Shown: positions 29,006-38,901, counted from the first letter of the stretch. The stretch is DNA of 64,000 nucleotides from Acinetobacter sp. ANC 4169 (GCF_002135355.1 NZ_NEGE01000006.1:1-64000), one strand, 5' to 3'. The notes: generated by a model not told the origin, from the letters alone. Numbers and translations: made by a program.

Positions 29006-29056
29006 ATACATTTCCTTGTATCAATAATTTGAATAAATAATTTGATTTTCAAGAAC

Positions 29057-30154
29057 TTAATCTTGAACAAAATTGACTCTGGCAGTGACTGCACACATCA
29101 GCTCATAGCCAATGGTGCCTGAACCTGCTGCAACCTCATCAATACTCAGCACGGCACCTTGGGAAGATTTCCCCCATAGCACCACTTCGCTGCCCACACC
29201 CGCATCAGGAATAGTCGTTAAATCTACCGCCAGCATGTCCATACTGACGCGACCGATTAAATGGCTGCGCTGTCCATCGACTAAAATAGGCGTTCCGGTT
29301 TTGCTCAGACGCTGATAGCCATCGGCATAACCACAAGCCACAATACCAACACGCATATCGGTTTCAGCAATGAACTTGGAGCCATAGCCCACGCTATCAC
29401 CTGCTTTGAGCTGTTGTACGGCAATGATTTCACTGCGTAGACTCATCGCAGGCTGGAGGTTCCAGTCATCAACCGTATGTGCAGGGAAATCGGGAGAACT
29501 ACCGTACAGCATGATGCCGCTACGAATCACATCTGAACTTAAATCTGCATGGCGAAGAATGGCAGCACTATTACATACGGAACGTGCGCCCGGTAAATCA
29601 TGAGTAATTGCATCAAATAACTGGCATTGATGCTCAATGCCGTCACGTCCTAAACGCTCCCCATCAGCATCCGAAAAATGCATCATATGAGTCAAACGTT
29701 GAACTTGAGGCAAGTTTGAGAGCTGCTGCCATACTTGACGGTACTGTTCGGGACGGAAACCTAAACGGTTCATGCCGCTGTTCATTTTTAAATAAACATC
29801 AAACTGCGCATTTAAAGGAAAACGCGCTAACCATTCGAGTTGATATTCACTATGAATACTGAAGCTTAGACCCAGCTCTTGGCAGTCAAATAGATCCTGC
29901 TCTGAGAAAATACCTTCGAGTAACAGAATCGGACCAGTCCAGCCCAAAGCACGGATGCGCTTCGCCTCTGCCAAATCGAGCAGCGCAAAACCATCGGCAG
30001 CTTTGAAAGCTTGATAGACGCGCTCAATACCATGACCATAGGCATTGGCTTTCACCACCGCATAGACTTGGCTATTCGGCATTTTGGTACGGGCAACATT
30101 TAAATTATGCTGCAGTGACTGGCGATGAATCACTGCAGTAATTGGACGTGGCAT
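29057..30154 (-). CDS. alr: Alanine racemase (catabolic, DadX-type context)
   Basis: A PLP-dependent enzyme converting L- to D-alanine. The 365 residues carry the PLP-lysine motif AVVKANAYGHG (Lys about 34), the conserved RLGF-type NSGMNRLGF, and the C-terminal catalytic-tyrosine region VGYGSKF (about 252). By context (directly after dadA, 36 bases) it is the catabolic isozyme dadX, feeding D-alanine to DadA. A separate anabolic alr may exist elsewhere, so the symbol is given conservatively. Confidence 0.9.
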   Translation of the reverse strand: MPRPITAVIHRQSLQHNLNVARTKMPNSQVYAVVKANAYGHGIERVYQAFKAADGFALLDLAEAKRIRALGWTGPILLLEGIFSEQDLFDCQELGLSFSIHSEYQLEWLARFPLNAQFDVYLKMNSGMNRLGFRPEQYRQVWQQLSNLPQVQRLTHMMHFSDADGERLGRDGIEHQCQLFDAITHDLPGARSVCNSAAILRHADLSSDVIRSGIMLYGSSPDFPAHTVDDWNLQPAMSLRSEIIAVQQLKAGDSVGYGSKFIAETDMRVGIVACGYADGYQRLSKTGTPILVDGQRSHLIGRVSMDMLAVDLTTIPDAGVGSEVVLWGKSSQGAVLSIDEVAAGSGTIGYELMCAVTARVNFVQD

Positions 30155-30190
30155 GTTGTTCTTCCTTGAATCAATATGACCTAAAACAGA

Positions 30191-31450
30191 TTAGGCTGCT
30201 GAAGGGTAACGTTGAATCGATAGACCTTCAGTACTGATATCCGGTTGATGATTCATCACCAAGTCACTGATCAACTTGCCTGAACCGCAGGCCATGGTCC
30301 AACCTAAAGTTCCATGTCCTGTATTGAGGAATAAGTTTTTGAAACGCGTTGCACCAATGATCGGAGTGGAATCCGGCGTCATTGGACGTAGACCTGTCCA
30401 GAATGTTGCTTCTGCCAGATTTCCACCTGGGAATAAGTCTTGAGTCACCATTTCCAAGGTTGCACGGCGATCTTGATTTAAACCATGGTTGAAACCACTC
30501 AGTTCAGCCATACCACCGACACGGATACGCTGATCAAAACGGGTAATCGCAATCTTGTAAGTTTCATCCAACACCGTAGACTGCGGTGCAAATGCAGGGT
30601 CTACAATTGGAATGGTGAGTGAATAGCCTTTTACAGGGTACACAGGCAAATTCAGATTCAGTGGTTTTAAGAAGTCACGTGAATAACTGCCAAAAGCAAG
30701 TACATAACGGTCTGCGGTGAGCACTTGACCATCGACTACCACACCCTTGATGTCATCACCTTCAACCACCAGTTTTTCAACGTTTTGGTTAAATTTAAAT
30801 TCTACGCCCATGTCTTTTGCAAGGTTTGCCAAAGCATTGGTAAATAAGTAGCAGTCGCCGGTTTCATCATTCGGCAGATGCAGGCCACCGACCAGTTTAT
30901 CTTTGGCAAATTCCAAAGCAGGTTCCACTTTGGCCAAGTCATCTTTCAACAACAATTCAAAGTCGACGCCACATTCTTTTAACACTTGGATGTCGCGTTG
31001 TACTGCATCAAGCTGTGCTTCATTACGAAAAACCTGCAAGGTTCCTTTAGAACGGTTTTCATAGTGAATGCCTGTTTCTTTACGCAGTTCACGTAAGCAG
31101 TCACGGCTGTATTCAGCAACACGCGTCATACGTTCTTTATTAATGGCATAGCTTTGTGGATTGCAGTTTTTCAACATTTGCGCCATCCAGTTTAACTGCC
31201 ACATGCTACCATCGATGTTAATCGCTAACGGAGCATGATGTTGGAACATCCACTTCACTGCTTTAAACGGAATACCGGGTGCAGCCCACGGTGTAGAATA
31301 GCCTGGAGAGATTTGCCCTGCGTTACCAAAGCTAGTTTCTTCAGCAGGACCAGCTTGACGGTCTAAAACCGTAACGCTTGCTCCCTGTTGTGCAAGGTAA
31401 TACGCACTTGCAACACCGATAACTCCACTACCCAAGACAATTACACGCAT
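30191..31450 (-). CDS. dadA: D-amino acid dehydrogenase
   Basis: A membrane-associated FAD enzyme that oxidises D-alanine to pyruvate and ammonia, passing electrons to quinone. The 419 residues begin with the dinucleotide-binding [17 protein letters not shown] and the DadA hallmark [23 protein letters not shown] (given as pieces [19 protein letters not shown]). They end with [16 protein letters not shown], cut as [14 protein letters not shown]. The start ATG at 31450 is preceded by AAGGGATC. It leads dadA-alr-ridA-cycA and diverges from an Lrp-type regulator, as in the dadR-dadAX loci. Confidence 0.93.
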   Translation of the reverse strand: MRVIVLGSGVIGVASAYYLAQQGASVTVLDRQAGPAEETSFGNAGQISPGYSTPWAAPGIPFKAVKWMFQHHAPLAINIDGSMWQLNWMAQMLKNCNPQSYAINKERMTRVAEYSRDCLRELRKETGIHYENRSKGTLQVFRNEAQLDAVQRDIQVLKECGVDFELLLKDDLAKVEPALEFAKDKLVGGLHLPNDETGDCYLFTNALANLAKDMGVEFKFNQNVEKLVVEGDDIKGVVVDGQVLTADRYVLAFGSYSRDFLKPLNLNLPVYPVKGYSLTIPIVDPAFAPQSTVLDETYKIAITRFDQRIRVGGMAELSGFNHGLNQDRRATLEMVTQDLFPGGNLAEATFWTGLRPMTPDSTPIIGATRFKNLFLNTGHGTLGWTMACGSGKLISDLVMNHQPDISTEGLSIQRYPSAA

Positions 31451-31468
31451 GACTGATCCCTTACACAC

Positions 31469-31487
31469 ACTAGTTTATTTAACTAGT
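31469..31487. promoter_or_regulatory. Candidate operator between dadA and the Lrp-type gene
   Basis: Two ACTAGT palindromes (31469-31474 and 31482-31487) form an inverted repeat around TTATTTA, 18 bases upstream of the dadA start. The AT-rich palindrome pattern fits an Lrp/AsnC-type site and overlaps the likely 5' leader of dadA. A TATAAT at 31528-31533 is a possible -10 for the regulator. Confidence 0.4.
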
Positions 31488-31587
31488 ATATTTTTAGGTT
31501 AATAGTTTTTTTCACTGTTTTAAGCACTATAATCTAGGTAATTTGATAGTTTTGTCGCGGAAAAATTCTAAAAAAAGGAAAATCATA

Positions 31588-32052
31588 ATGCGTAAATTAG
31601 ACCGTATAGATCAGCAGATTTTAGATATTTTGCAGCGCGATGGACGGATTGCGATTAGCGAATTGGCGTCTCGAGTCAACCTGTCTACCACGCCCTGTTC
31701 GGAGCGGGTCAAACGTCTGGAACGCGATGGCATCATCATGGGTTATTACGCGCGGCTTAACCCGCAACTGGTCGACCGCAATTTGCTGGTGTTTTTAGAA
31801 ATCAAACTTTCAGCCAAATCAGGCGATGTGTTTGATCAGGTGGCGCGTGATTTGGTGGAAATTCCTGAAGTTCTGGAATGTCACCTGATTTCAGGTGAAT
31901 TTGATTATCTGGTCAAAGCACGCTTAAAGGAAATGAGTGCCTACCGGCGTCTGCTCGGCGACTTACTGAAAAAACTTCCCTCCTCCGCTTCCTCACACAG
32001 TTATATCGTGATGGAAGAAGTGAAAGAAAGTTTCTATTTAGATATTCGCTAA
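31588..32052 (+). CDS. Lrp/AsnC-family regulator of the alanine cluster
   Basis: The 154-residue protein opens MRKLDRIDQQILDILQRDGRIAIS (in pieces LDRIDQQIL, DGRIAISELA), the Lrp winged helix-turn-helix, with recognition helix STTPCSERVKRLERDGII. The C-terminal RAM domain includes VLECHLISGEFDYLVKA. The ATG at 31588 follows AAGGA. Divergence from dadA suggests it acts like Pseudomonas DadR or E. coli Lrp: an alanine-sensing activator of dadAX. That role is inferred from position. Confidence 0.88.
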   Translation: MRKLDRIDQQILDILQRDGRIAISELASRVNLSTTPCSERVKRLERDGIIMGYYARLNPQLVDRNLLVFLEIKLSAKSGDVFDQVARDLVEIPEVLECHLISGEFDYLVKARLKEMSAYRRLLGDLLKKLPSSASSHSYIVMEEVKESFYLDIR

Positions 32053-32065
32053 AATGCACAATGCC

Positions 32066-33316
32066 TTAGATCGGCATACAGGTATCTTGAGCTAAATAGT
32101 CTGGAAGATTTTCCTGTGGAAATGGATGTTTCAAACAGAGCTGATGCTCTTTTTGATAATAATCATATCCTTCTCTATTTTTATTCAGCTCATCTAGCGC
32201 ATCCTGCTTTTGTACAGCATTAAAAACCCGAATTTTATTGTCTAAAATTCGAGAACGAAGTGCATAAGGTCGCCAGTCAACGACAGCAACCTGCGCTAAA
32301 ATATTTCCCACCGAATTTTTCAAAACATATTTAGAGCGCTCCTCAGGCTGAAGACGCTCATACTGTTGCAAGAAATCCCAATAAGGTAGTTCAGACAATG
32401 CAATATAAGGCTCAATGTCTTCAACTTGCTGATTTAAACTACGGTTTGGTAGATAAACCAGACGGTATTGCCAATTAGACATACCTTTGGGTGGCGCTAG
32501 ACTTTGAAAGGTTTGTGCACTTTGGCTTACTTCATAATGCATGCTTTGTCTTAAGCTCAAAACATTCTGAGTTAAAGGTAATACATACACGCTCGCATGC
32601 TGAGCCTTTAGATTGAGTAAATCCAGACTCTGCCACATAAAGTTTTGCAATATATATTTCTCAACCATAGAGAGCTTTTGTCCCTGCATATTTTGCAAAG
32701 CCGAGATGTACTGTAAAAGCGCTGCCTTTGACTCCTCTTTAGGTTTTAAACTCACTTGAACCAAATGCAATAAATGAAGATAGTGAAGAGTACGATAGTC
32801 TGGCAGTGCACCATCGACTGGAATCAATAAAGACACATAATCCGTACTGTTCAACCAGTGCAAATAACGCTGTATTGCAAATTGCTCTGTTGCAAGCGTT
32901 GCAATAAACTGAGATTGATGTTGGCGAATAAAGGATTCACTTTGTTCTGGTGTTTGTTTTAAAACCTGATTGAGTTCATCTAATACTTGTTTTTGTTCTG
33001 CTGACAACGGGTGCTTTTGCAACTGCTGTATTTGTATAGGTGTTGTTTTATTTACTGAGGATAATGGCTTGCCCTGCTGTTGCCACTGCTCATAATAGCG
33101 TAAACGACCCAAGGTTTCAGGCTCAACCTCTGCTTTCGCATCCATTCCCCAGACATAGAAAAATGGATGCTGTTTTAGATCACTTTGAAAGGCATAGTCA
33201 GCATCTATCAAGGCTTTGGACTGAGCAGATAACTCATCATCCTGCTGTAGCCAGTAAACCAATCCACCACTACCTAATGCCAATATAGCCAAACTCAGCA
33301 GAACTTTTTTTATCAT
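32066..33316 (-). CDS. Unrecognised membrane-anchored protein
   Basis: A 416-residue protein I do not recognise. An N-terminal hydrophobic segment (about residues 4-23, LLSLAILALGSGGLVYWL) acts as a signal anchor or uncleaved signal, placing the rest in the periplasm. The body is rich in Gln, Leu and Tyr (many QQ pairs), probably alpha-helical, with repeated helix-pair wording such as ALLQYISALQNMQGQ. There is one C-terminal cysteine pair, C-L-K-H-P and D-T-C-M-P-I, that could form a disulphide. It converges with the Lrp-type gene, with 13 bases between stops. Confidence 0.6.
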   Translation of the reverse strand: MIKKVLLSLAILALGSGGLVYWLQQDDELSAQSKALIDADYAFQSDLKQHPFFYVWGMDAKAEVEPETLGRLRYYEQWQQQGKPLSSVNKTTPIQIQQLQKHPLSAEQKQVLDELNQVLKQTPEQSESFIRQHQSQFIATLATEQFAIQRYLHWLNSTDYVSLLIPVDGALPDYRTLHYLHLLHLVQVSLKPKEESKAALLQYISALQNMQGQKLSMVEKYILQNFMWQSLDLLNLKAQHASVYVLPLTQNVLSLRQSMHYEVSQSAQTFQSLAPPKGMSNWQYRLVYLPNRSLNQQVEDIEPYIALSELPYWDFLQQYERLQPEERSKYVLKNSVGNILAQVAVVDWRPYALRSRILDNKIRVFNAVQKQDALDELNKNREGYDYYQKEHQLCLKHPFPQENLPDYLAQDTCMPI

Positions 33317-33364
33317 TATTCACACAGTCAAGTATTTTATTATTTAGCAATCATACTGATTTTA

Positions 33365-34009
33365 CTAAATAAATTGAAGCACATCGGCAAAGGTTTTGAT
33401 CCGTGCTTTTGGTGCTGCTTCCGTCAATTCCTGATCTGAACCATACCCATATTCCACCGCAATGGTTTCTATTCCATTACTCCGCGCTCCGAAAATATCA
33501 TGTTCACGATCACCCACCATCACACATTCAGCAGGGTCTAAATTTTCCTTTTCAAGGATATAGGCAATCAGCTCGCCCTTGTTGGTGCGCTCACCATTCA
33601 GCTCACTGCCATAGGCGTAATTAAAATATTGCAGTAAATCAAAATGTTCCAAAATCTGTTTGGCATAGATTTGAGGTTTTGCCGTAGCCAAATACAAACG
33701 GAAACCCTTTTGCTGTAAGGTTTGCAAAGTTGCTGACACATCTTCAAAAACATGGTTTTCATATAAGCCAGTGACTGCAAAACGTTCCCGATAGCCCATT
33801 AAAGCCTGTTCAGCCAAAACATCATCCACCGCAACATTTAAAATTTTCGCCAAAGAAGCCTGTAAAGGTGGACCAATAATCCAGTCAATGTTGACATCAT
33901 CGGCAATCGGATGTCCCACTTTAGCCAGACCATAACGTGCTGAAGTGGTAATCCCTACTTTGGGATCAGTTAATGTTCCATCTAAATCAATCAAAATATT
34001 CTTAATCAC
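33365..34009 (-). CDS. HAD-family phosphatase (phosphoglycolate phosphatase-like)
   Basis: A 215-residue HAD hydrolase: motif I DLDGTLTDP with both catalytic Asp residues (about 7-9), a helical cap domain (about 15-85), motif II-like LYLATAKPQ, Lys region and motif III VGDREHDIFGARSNG. The fold is Gph/PgpB-like, with cap type C1; the substrate is not readable. The start is probably the GTG at 34009 with AAGGG seven bases before it. The longer frame begins at a TTG at 34024 that overlaps the binding site. Confidence 0.8.
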   Translation of the reverse strand: MIKNILIDLDGTLTDPKVGITTSARYGLAKVGHPIADDVNIDWIIGPPLQASLAKILNVAVDDVLAEQALMGYRERFAVTGLYENHVFEDVSATLQTLQQKGFRLYLATAKPQIYAKQILEHFDLLQYFNYAYGSELNGERTNKGELIAYILEKENLDPAECVMVGDREHDIFGARSNGIETIAVEYGYGSDQELTEAAPKARIKTFADVLQFI

Positions 34010-34095
34010 CAACCGACCCTTCAACTTAAATTTTTACTTCACAAATACTATCGAGACTTGGCTCAAAGTTGCCTATACTAACGCAAATTTTGTGA

Positions 34096-34878
<783 letters not shown>

Positions 34879-34953
34879 AACAGTCAGCAGTTAAAACCTG
34901 AGAGCAGCCCTGAATGAGCTGATTTCAGGTTAATTATAGACTTGTAGTTACTA

Positions 34954-34986
34954 CAAAAAATAAAGCCTGTTTCACTACATGCTTTA
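34954..34986 (-). terminator. Probable terminator of the yegP-like gene
   Basis: On the minus strand, AAAGC pairs with GCTTT (34962-34966 with 34980-34984 in plus terms, one mismatch beyond), with the tail ATTTTTTG. It begins 20 bases past the gene's stop. Confidence 0.55.
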
Positions 34987-35005
34987 TGCTGAAGATGATT
35001 TACAA

Positions 35006-35341
35006 CTAGACAATCAGTTCTTTAATTCTCGTGGTTGATCCATTGTTTTTGACTGACTCTATGCCTTTATCACGGGATTGATCGCTCGAATATAATTGAC
35101 TGATCCCAATAACCTGGTGATTGACAGCTTTTAATTTAAAATAAGGCTTGCCATTTTTCGCTTCTAAGCGTTCATAACGGCTTTCATCTACACTATTTCG
35201 CTGAACTGATTCAATACCAATGTGTACAGAGGCTTTTGCCTTATATAACTCACTGGTGAGAATGACTTCCCCATTTCCAGCTTTTAACACAAAACGATAT
35301 TGTCCATCGTCCACTTGACTGATTTCATACCATCCGGCCAT
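35006..35341 (-). CDS. YegP-family (DUF1508) tandem-repeat protein
   Basis: A 111-residue protein made of two DUF1508 units (about 1-50 and 53-105). Each repeats the pattern Y-F-x-L-K-A-x-N-x-E/Q-V-I-x-x-S-Q/E-L-Y, then K-G-I-E-S-V: FVLKAGNGEVILTSELY with IGIESV, then FKLKAVNHQVIGISQLY with KGIESV. DUF1508/YegP proteins are widespread, structurally known as a beta-rich fold, and lack an established function; YegP is reported as stress-responsive in E. coli. It starts MAGWYEI. Confidence 0.85.
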   Translation of the reverse strand: MAGWYEISQVDDGQYRFVLKAGNGEVILTSELYKAKASVHIGIESVQRNSVDESRYERLEAKNGKPYFKLKAVNHQVIGISQLYSSDQSRDKGIESVKNNGSTTRIKELIV

Positions 35342-35582
35342 ATTGAATCCCCTTTATTATTTTTAAAATTATAAGAACTTCATCTTTTTTTATTTTTCAA
35401 AACACACAGTTTTATAAAATATAAATAATTTTTTGTTTTTTTAATTTGGTTTTTTTGTAATCAAAAAACTTATTTCGATATAAACTAAAAAATATTGCAA
35501 TGGAGTGAATTTGGCTTGAATGAACAAAGCATATAGATCAAGAGAATAAAGAAGTTTTAGTCCCCTGATCATCATAATAAAT

Positions 35583-35942
35583 TTAGATAATTTTTTTAGA
35601 ATAAGTGGTTTTCTGCATTTCTAATATTTCCACACAAAGCTGCACACGCACTTGGCTTTGGGCAGGTACATGCTGTTCGAGTGTTTGCAGAATCACTTGA
35701 GCAATTTGCTGCTGTAATTCTACACTACGGCCGGTCAATAAAGACACTTTAGCATGCACATAGGCTTGCGAGGTATCTTCTAAACCAATGACAAAATCGT
35801 GCTGGCAAATGGCACGGCTTTTTAGCTCATTTGCAGCACCCACATAAGCACCCTCAACCAGAGCTTTGTTTATGGCCAGCAAAATAGGTTTTGCTTCCAG
35901 GTTTTTAACATTGTCTGAATATTCAAGATGGATATGTGGCAT
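35583..35942 (-). CDS. 5-carboxymethyl-2-hydroxymuconate isomerase-like (CHMI)
   Basis: A 119-residue tautomerase-superfamily protein. It starts MPHIHLEYSDN, with the N-terminal Pro2 that acts as general base in CHMI, and it keeps the family's R-x-x-x H (SRAICQHDFVIG) and LLTGRSVELQQQIAQ segments. CHMI isomerises an intermediate in homoprotocatechuate degradation, but no hpa genes lie nearby, so an orphan tautomerase with another role is equally possible. There is no obvious operon. Confidence 0.75.
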   Translation of the reverse strand: MPHIHLEYSDNVKNLEAKPILLAINKALVEGAYVGAANELKSRAICQHDFVIGLEDTSQAYVHAKVSLLTGRSVELQQQIAQVILQTLEQHVPAQSQVRVQLCVEILEMQKTTYSKKII

Positions 35943-36178
35943 GGGGGAAATTCTTTAAAATAATGACAAGTGTTCAATGTTAACCCATGCTGAGGATAAA
36001 AGATCAATATTCGACTTAGCCTGTTATGTGCAGCCAACTTCACTCCCCCATTTAAAACTCTCGCTCAGCTCAGACTATGCTTAGGCTATAGAAGCCAAAT
36101 ATATTGGTTAAACTGATAAAAAAGCTCCAGCATGTCGCTAGAGCTTTTCCATTTTTACTTGAAACTTGAACCTGACTA
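35943..36178. other. Intergenic region, yjdM terminator at right
   Basis: No gene. A hairpin on the right serves as terminator for the yjdM-like gene (see 36118-36149); the remainder is ordinary AT-rich sequence with the CHMI promoter somewhere at its left end. Confidence 0.5.
36118..36149 (-). terminator. Terminator of the yjdM-like gene
   Basis: AAAAGCTC pairs with GAGCTTTT, with an inner AGC/GCT pairing (AGC-ATGT-CGCT), and six A on the plus strand give a T tract on the minus strand. It is 30 bases beyond the stop. Confidence 0.8.
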
Positions 36179-36520
36179 TTAAGCTTTTTTCACATACTCG
36201 GATTTCAACTTCATTGCTCCAACACCGTCAATTTTACAGTCAATATCATGACCATCACTGGCATCGGTTAACAGGCGAATATTTTTCACCTTGGTCCCAA
36301 CTTTAACAACAGATGAAGAACCTTTAATTTTCAAATCCTTAATGACTGTTACTGTGTCACCATCTGCCAACACATTGCCATTTGAATCCTTGATTATTGT
36401 GGCTTCTTCAGCAGCACTCTCACCCTCTTTCCATTCGTATGAGCATTCTGGGCAAATGAGCAAATTGCCATCTTGATAAGTATATTCTGAATTACATTTG
36501 GGGCAATTTGGCAAAGACAT
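36179..36520 (-). CDS. yjdM: YjdM (PhnA)-family zinc-ribbon protein
   Basis: A 113-residue protein with an N-terminal zinc ribbon (CPKCNSEY and CPECSYEW, cysteines about 6, 9, 22, 25) and a C-terminal beta domain with [15 protein letters not shown] (about 53) and GTKVKNIRL. That is the PhnA/YjdM layout and length. Despite the old name, YjdM has no proven role in phosphonate metabolism. The next gene-sized feature downstream is its own terminator; upstream lies the short palindromic element at 36580. Confidence 0.88.
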   Translation of the reverse strand: MSLPNCPKCNSEYTYQDGNLLICPECSYEWKEGESAAEEATIIKDSNGNVLADGDTVTVIKDLKIKGSSSVVKVGTKVKNIRLLTDASDGHDIDCKIDGVGAMKLKSEYVKKA

Positions 36521-36579
36521 AAAAAAACCTCAAAGACGCTACTATAGCATTTTATCCGCCACACGCCTGCTAAAACCGT

Positions 36580-36890
36580 AGGGTCTGTTGACATTTCATA
36601 AATGGCTTGCGTTGTAGGCTAAAATTGAGCAGACAAGGAATGAAATGCAAAGAATGGTGGTTCCATTTTTAAATTTCATGACGAAGTCTGTAATAATTTT
36701 AGCCACAACCTGAGCCAGAACAAAGCACTGCTTTGTTTGCAGCGCAAGGCGCAGCTGGGGACTAGAGTATTTTTTGATGCTAAGTCGTTGTGAACTACGC
36801 ATTTAGAATGACTAAATTTTGTATTTCACGCCTCGTATCATCTAAAAAATACTCTAAGTCGCAAACATAGACGAATTGTCAACAGACCCT
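36580..36890. mobile_element. MITE-like element with 14-bp terminal inverted repeats
   Basis: Ends AGGGTCTGTTGACA (36580-36593) and TGTCAACAGACCCT (36877-36890) are perfect inverted repeats 14 bp long. The 311-bp interior has no transposase. It contains a near-palindrome, GACTAGAGTATTTTTTGATG against the inverted GACTTAGAGTATTTTTTAGA (near 36760 and 36850), and the hairpin AACAAAGC-ACT-GCTTTGTT (36719-36737) followed by CGCAAGG. That core is shared with the repeats at 8.0 and 18.4 kb. No clear target-site duplication is visible. Between yjdM and DUF488 genes. Confidence 0.75.
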
Positions 36891-36925
36891 CTTATTATGG
36901 AATAAATCTGCTCACCAGATGCTTT

Positions 36926-37273
36926 TCAGCTTTCCTCTAAAACCTGTTTCAGCACAATCACATGGTTATATTTTTCACTTTTTGCCGCGGTGATGAGGCT
37001 AATTTTTTCCTGTTTTGCAATCTCTTTAATTTGCTGTAACAGTGCTGCTTGTTCCTGTAGCTCAGTCCTGTAGCGTTGCTGGAACTCTTCCCAATGTTCG
37101 GGATCATGTGCATACCATTTCCGCAGCTCAGTCGAGGGTGTAATGTCCTTGGGCCACAGATCAATTTTGGCATCTTTCTTTTTGATGCCTCTGGGCCACA
37201 GCCGATCGACCAGAATACGTTTACCATCTGTAGCTAAAACTTCGGCATAGGCACGTTTGATTTGAATTTGCAT
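36926..37273 (-). CDS. DUF488-family protein (YeaO-like)
   Basis: A 115-residue DUF488 protein with the hallmark RILVDRLWPRGIKKKDAKID, cut as VDRLWPRGIKK, then WPKDITPSTELRKWYAHDP and the C-terminal ISLITAAKSEKYNHVIVL region. Members resemble E. coli YeaO; function unknown, though the family is often near stress or heavy-metal genes. It starts 10 bases after the SRPBCC gene stop, so the two are likely cotranscribed. Confidence 0.85.
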   Translation of the reverse strand: MQIQIKRAYAEVLATDGKRILVDRLWPRGIKKKDAKIDLWPKDITPSTELRKWYAHDPEHWEEFQQRYRTELQEQAALLQQIKEIAKQEKISLITAAKSEKYNHVIVLKQVLEES

Positions 37274-37282
37274 TGCAAGCTG

Positions 37283-37759
37283 CTACTGATCTGGAATTTC
37301 AGCATTGACCAGTAAAGCCAGCAATTGCAAGGATTCCTGCCATCCCAAATAGCATGCTTCAACAGGAATAACATCGGGAATGCCAGATTGGGTAATATGC
37401 ACTTCCGTTCCAACAGAAACTGCTTTTAATTGAATGATCACTTCAATGGTTCCCGGTAAATTCGGGTCATCAAACTGGTCGGTATAGCGTAGCAGCTGGT
37501 TAGGAATAATTTCATGATAGCTGCCACCAAAGGAGTGACTAGAACCGGTAGAAAAATTGCTAAACGACATTTTGTAAGTCCCACCGACTTTGGCATCCAG
37601 ATGATGAACTTTAGCGGTAAAACCATGCGGTGCCATCCATTTGACCAGAGCGTCTGGATCAATAAATGCTTTAAACACCCGTTCTGGTGGTGCGGTAAAT
37701 ACACGGTGCAGTTTTACTGTATTACTTTCTGTATTGGTTTCTGTATTGGTTTCACTCAT
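37283..37759 (-). CDS. SRPBCC-family (AHSA1-like) protein
   Basis: A 158-residue START-like protein of the AHSA1/Aha1 C-terminal group. It opens VKLHRVFTAPPERVFKAFIDPDALVKWMAP (in pieces TAPPERVFKAF, PDALVKWMAP) and ends in WQESLQLLALLV. The fold binds small hydrophobic ligands; the ligand is unknown. The N-terminus repeats NTETNTESNT, encoded by near-identical 12-bp units (TCTGTATTGGTT). Upstream of the DUF488 gene, forming a two-gene unit. Confidence 0.82.
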   Translation of the reverse strand: MSETNTETNTESNTVKLHRVFTAPPERVFKAFIDPDALVKWMAPHGFTAKVHHLDAKVGGTYKMSFSNFSTGSSHSFGGSYHEIIPNQLLRYTDQFDDPNLPGTIEVIIQLKAVSVGTEVHITQSGIPDVIPVEACYLGWQESLQLLALLVNAEIPDQ

Positions 37760-37978
37760 TTGCTGATCTCGCCTTATTTTTATTTTTCAAAGTTAAGTTT
37801 ACTGTTGTTATGCCGTGCCTATGTATGGCTTTAGTACGATATGAAGCAAGGCTTCCTTTTCTACGACTAAAAGCCGCATGGCAAATTTCAGAGCCTCTCC
37901 AGATTAAAAATACATGCACTTAAGCTGGCATTTCTTCATTTAAATCTAACATTTATTTCTAAATATTCTCTAAATATT

Positions 37979-38131
37979 TTAGTCTGGCATGTCATCAATA
38001 TGACTGGGTTCTATGCGGGGCTGAGTATTGGTTTGCGCCATATACTCTACAATGTACTGAATATCTTCTTGTTCATTTTCCTGTTTTTGTTCTACCTCTG
38101 GACGATAAGCCACATAATTATTGACTGCCAT
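37979..38131 (-). CDS. Small protein of 50 residues, unrecognised
   Basis: A 50-residue minus-strand reading frame starting at the ATG 38129-38131, with a near-perfect AAGGAG seven bases upstream (AAGGAGCACCGCATG). The protein starts MAVNNYVAYRPEVEQ and ends ...SHIDDMPD. It is soluble, rich in Glu, Gln and Tyr, with no membrane segment. The strong ribosome binding site and the absence of stop-like composition argue that it is real. I do not recognise it. No neighbour lies on the same strand within 200 bases. Confidence 0.6.
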   Translation of the reverse strand: MAVNNYVAYRPEVEQKQENEQEDIQYIVEYMAQTNTQPRIEPSHIDDMPD

Positions 38132-38520
38132 GCGGTGCTCCTTCTGATTCTTCGAGTATGGATGAACTGCTTTTAAAATTTATGTATTAATCTAGCAAGG
38201 AGCGCTCATTATAGGGTCAGTGCTTAGTAAGCAATTTGAGTGTGTTTAGTAAACAAATGGGCAGATAAAATGAAGATGATGGGTTCAAAGAAAGATAAAA
38301 TAATGAAGAAATTTTTTATTTTTAAATCAGAAATTTAAGCAGAAATATCTACAAGATTAAAAACAGATTGAATGTGATCATCCGATAAGTTGGTTTTTAA
38401 ATATGCCCTGTTCAGTTTTAATTCATTAATGATGATTTCATAAAATCCAAGCACTAAAAAGCCCTAAACATTAGAATTTTTAAGGCTTTTTTAAAAAGGT
38501 AAAAATATGAAGAAAATGAA
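38132..38520. other. Intergenic region with the rraB-like terminator
   Basis: No gene of useful length in this AT-rich stretch. The only structure I see is the terminator of the gene to the right (38455-38492). Otherwise nothing identifiable. Confidence 0.5.
38455..38492 (-). terminator. Terminator of the rraB-like gene
   Basis: On the minus strand AAAAAAGCCTTAAA pairs with TTTAGGGCTTTTT around ATTCTAATG, with one bulge. It lies about 28 bases after the gene stop. Confidence 0.6.
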
Positions 38521-38901
38521 TTAACTTCTCATTTCGCCTTCTAAATCTTCGTCATCATAAACATAGGCCATGCAACCCCAGCCATCGTATTCACCGCCAT
38601 GCTGTTCAGCAATGCTGCCAAACCACTCTTCCAGGTCGACAATGTCTGAATATTCAGGTTCCATATACACATAGATCGTGATAATCCATTCGACCGTATC
38701 GGCTTCTTCATCTTCAAACAGGCTGATTTTTTGTTCTTCTTTCAGCAGATAAAGTGCGCATTTTTCTGCCTGCTCTTGAGTTTGAAAAGCAATGGAAAAT
38801 TCAATTTCATGGGCTTCGGTCAGGTCGTCGCCATCTTCAGCCATTTGCCAAAGTACATTGCCGTTTTCGTCATCTGGAAATTGTTCAAAATCGCGTGTCA
38901 T
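38521..38901 (-). CDS. RraB-family regulator of ribonuclease E
   Basis: A 126-residue acidic protein resembling RraB (PF06877), which binds RNase E and shifts its activity. It has FPDDENGNVLWQMAEDGDDLTEAHEIEF (in pieces DDENGNVLWQMAEDGDDL) and the C-terminal IVDLEEWFGSIAEQHGGEYDGWGC. I chose the ATG at 38901 (MTRDFEQF), which has AAGGA about eight bases upstream; the longer frame to 38931 has no site. Regulation by RNase E targeting is inferred from the family. Confidence 0.78.
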   Translation of the reverse strand: MTRDFEQFPDDENGNVLWQMAEDGDDLTEAHEIEFSIAFQTQEQAEKCALYLLKEEQKISLFEDEEADTVEWIITIYVYMEPEYSDIVDLEEWFGSIAEQHGGEYDGWGCMAYVYDDEDLEGEMRS

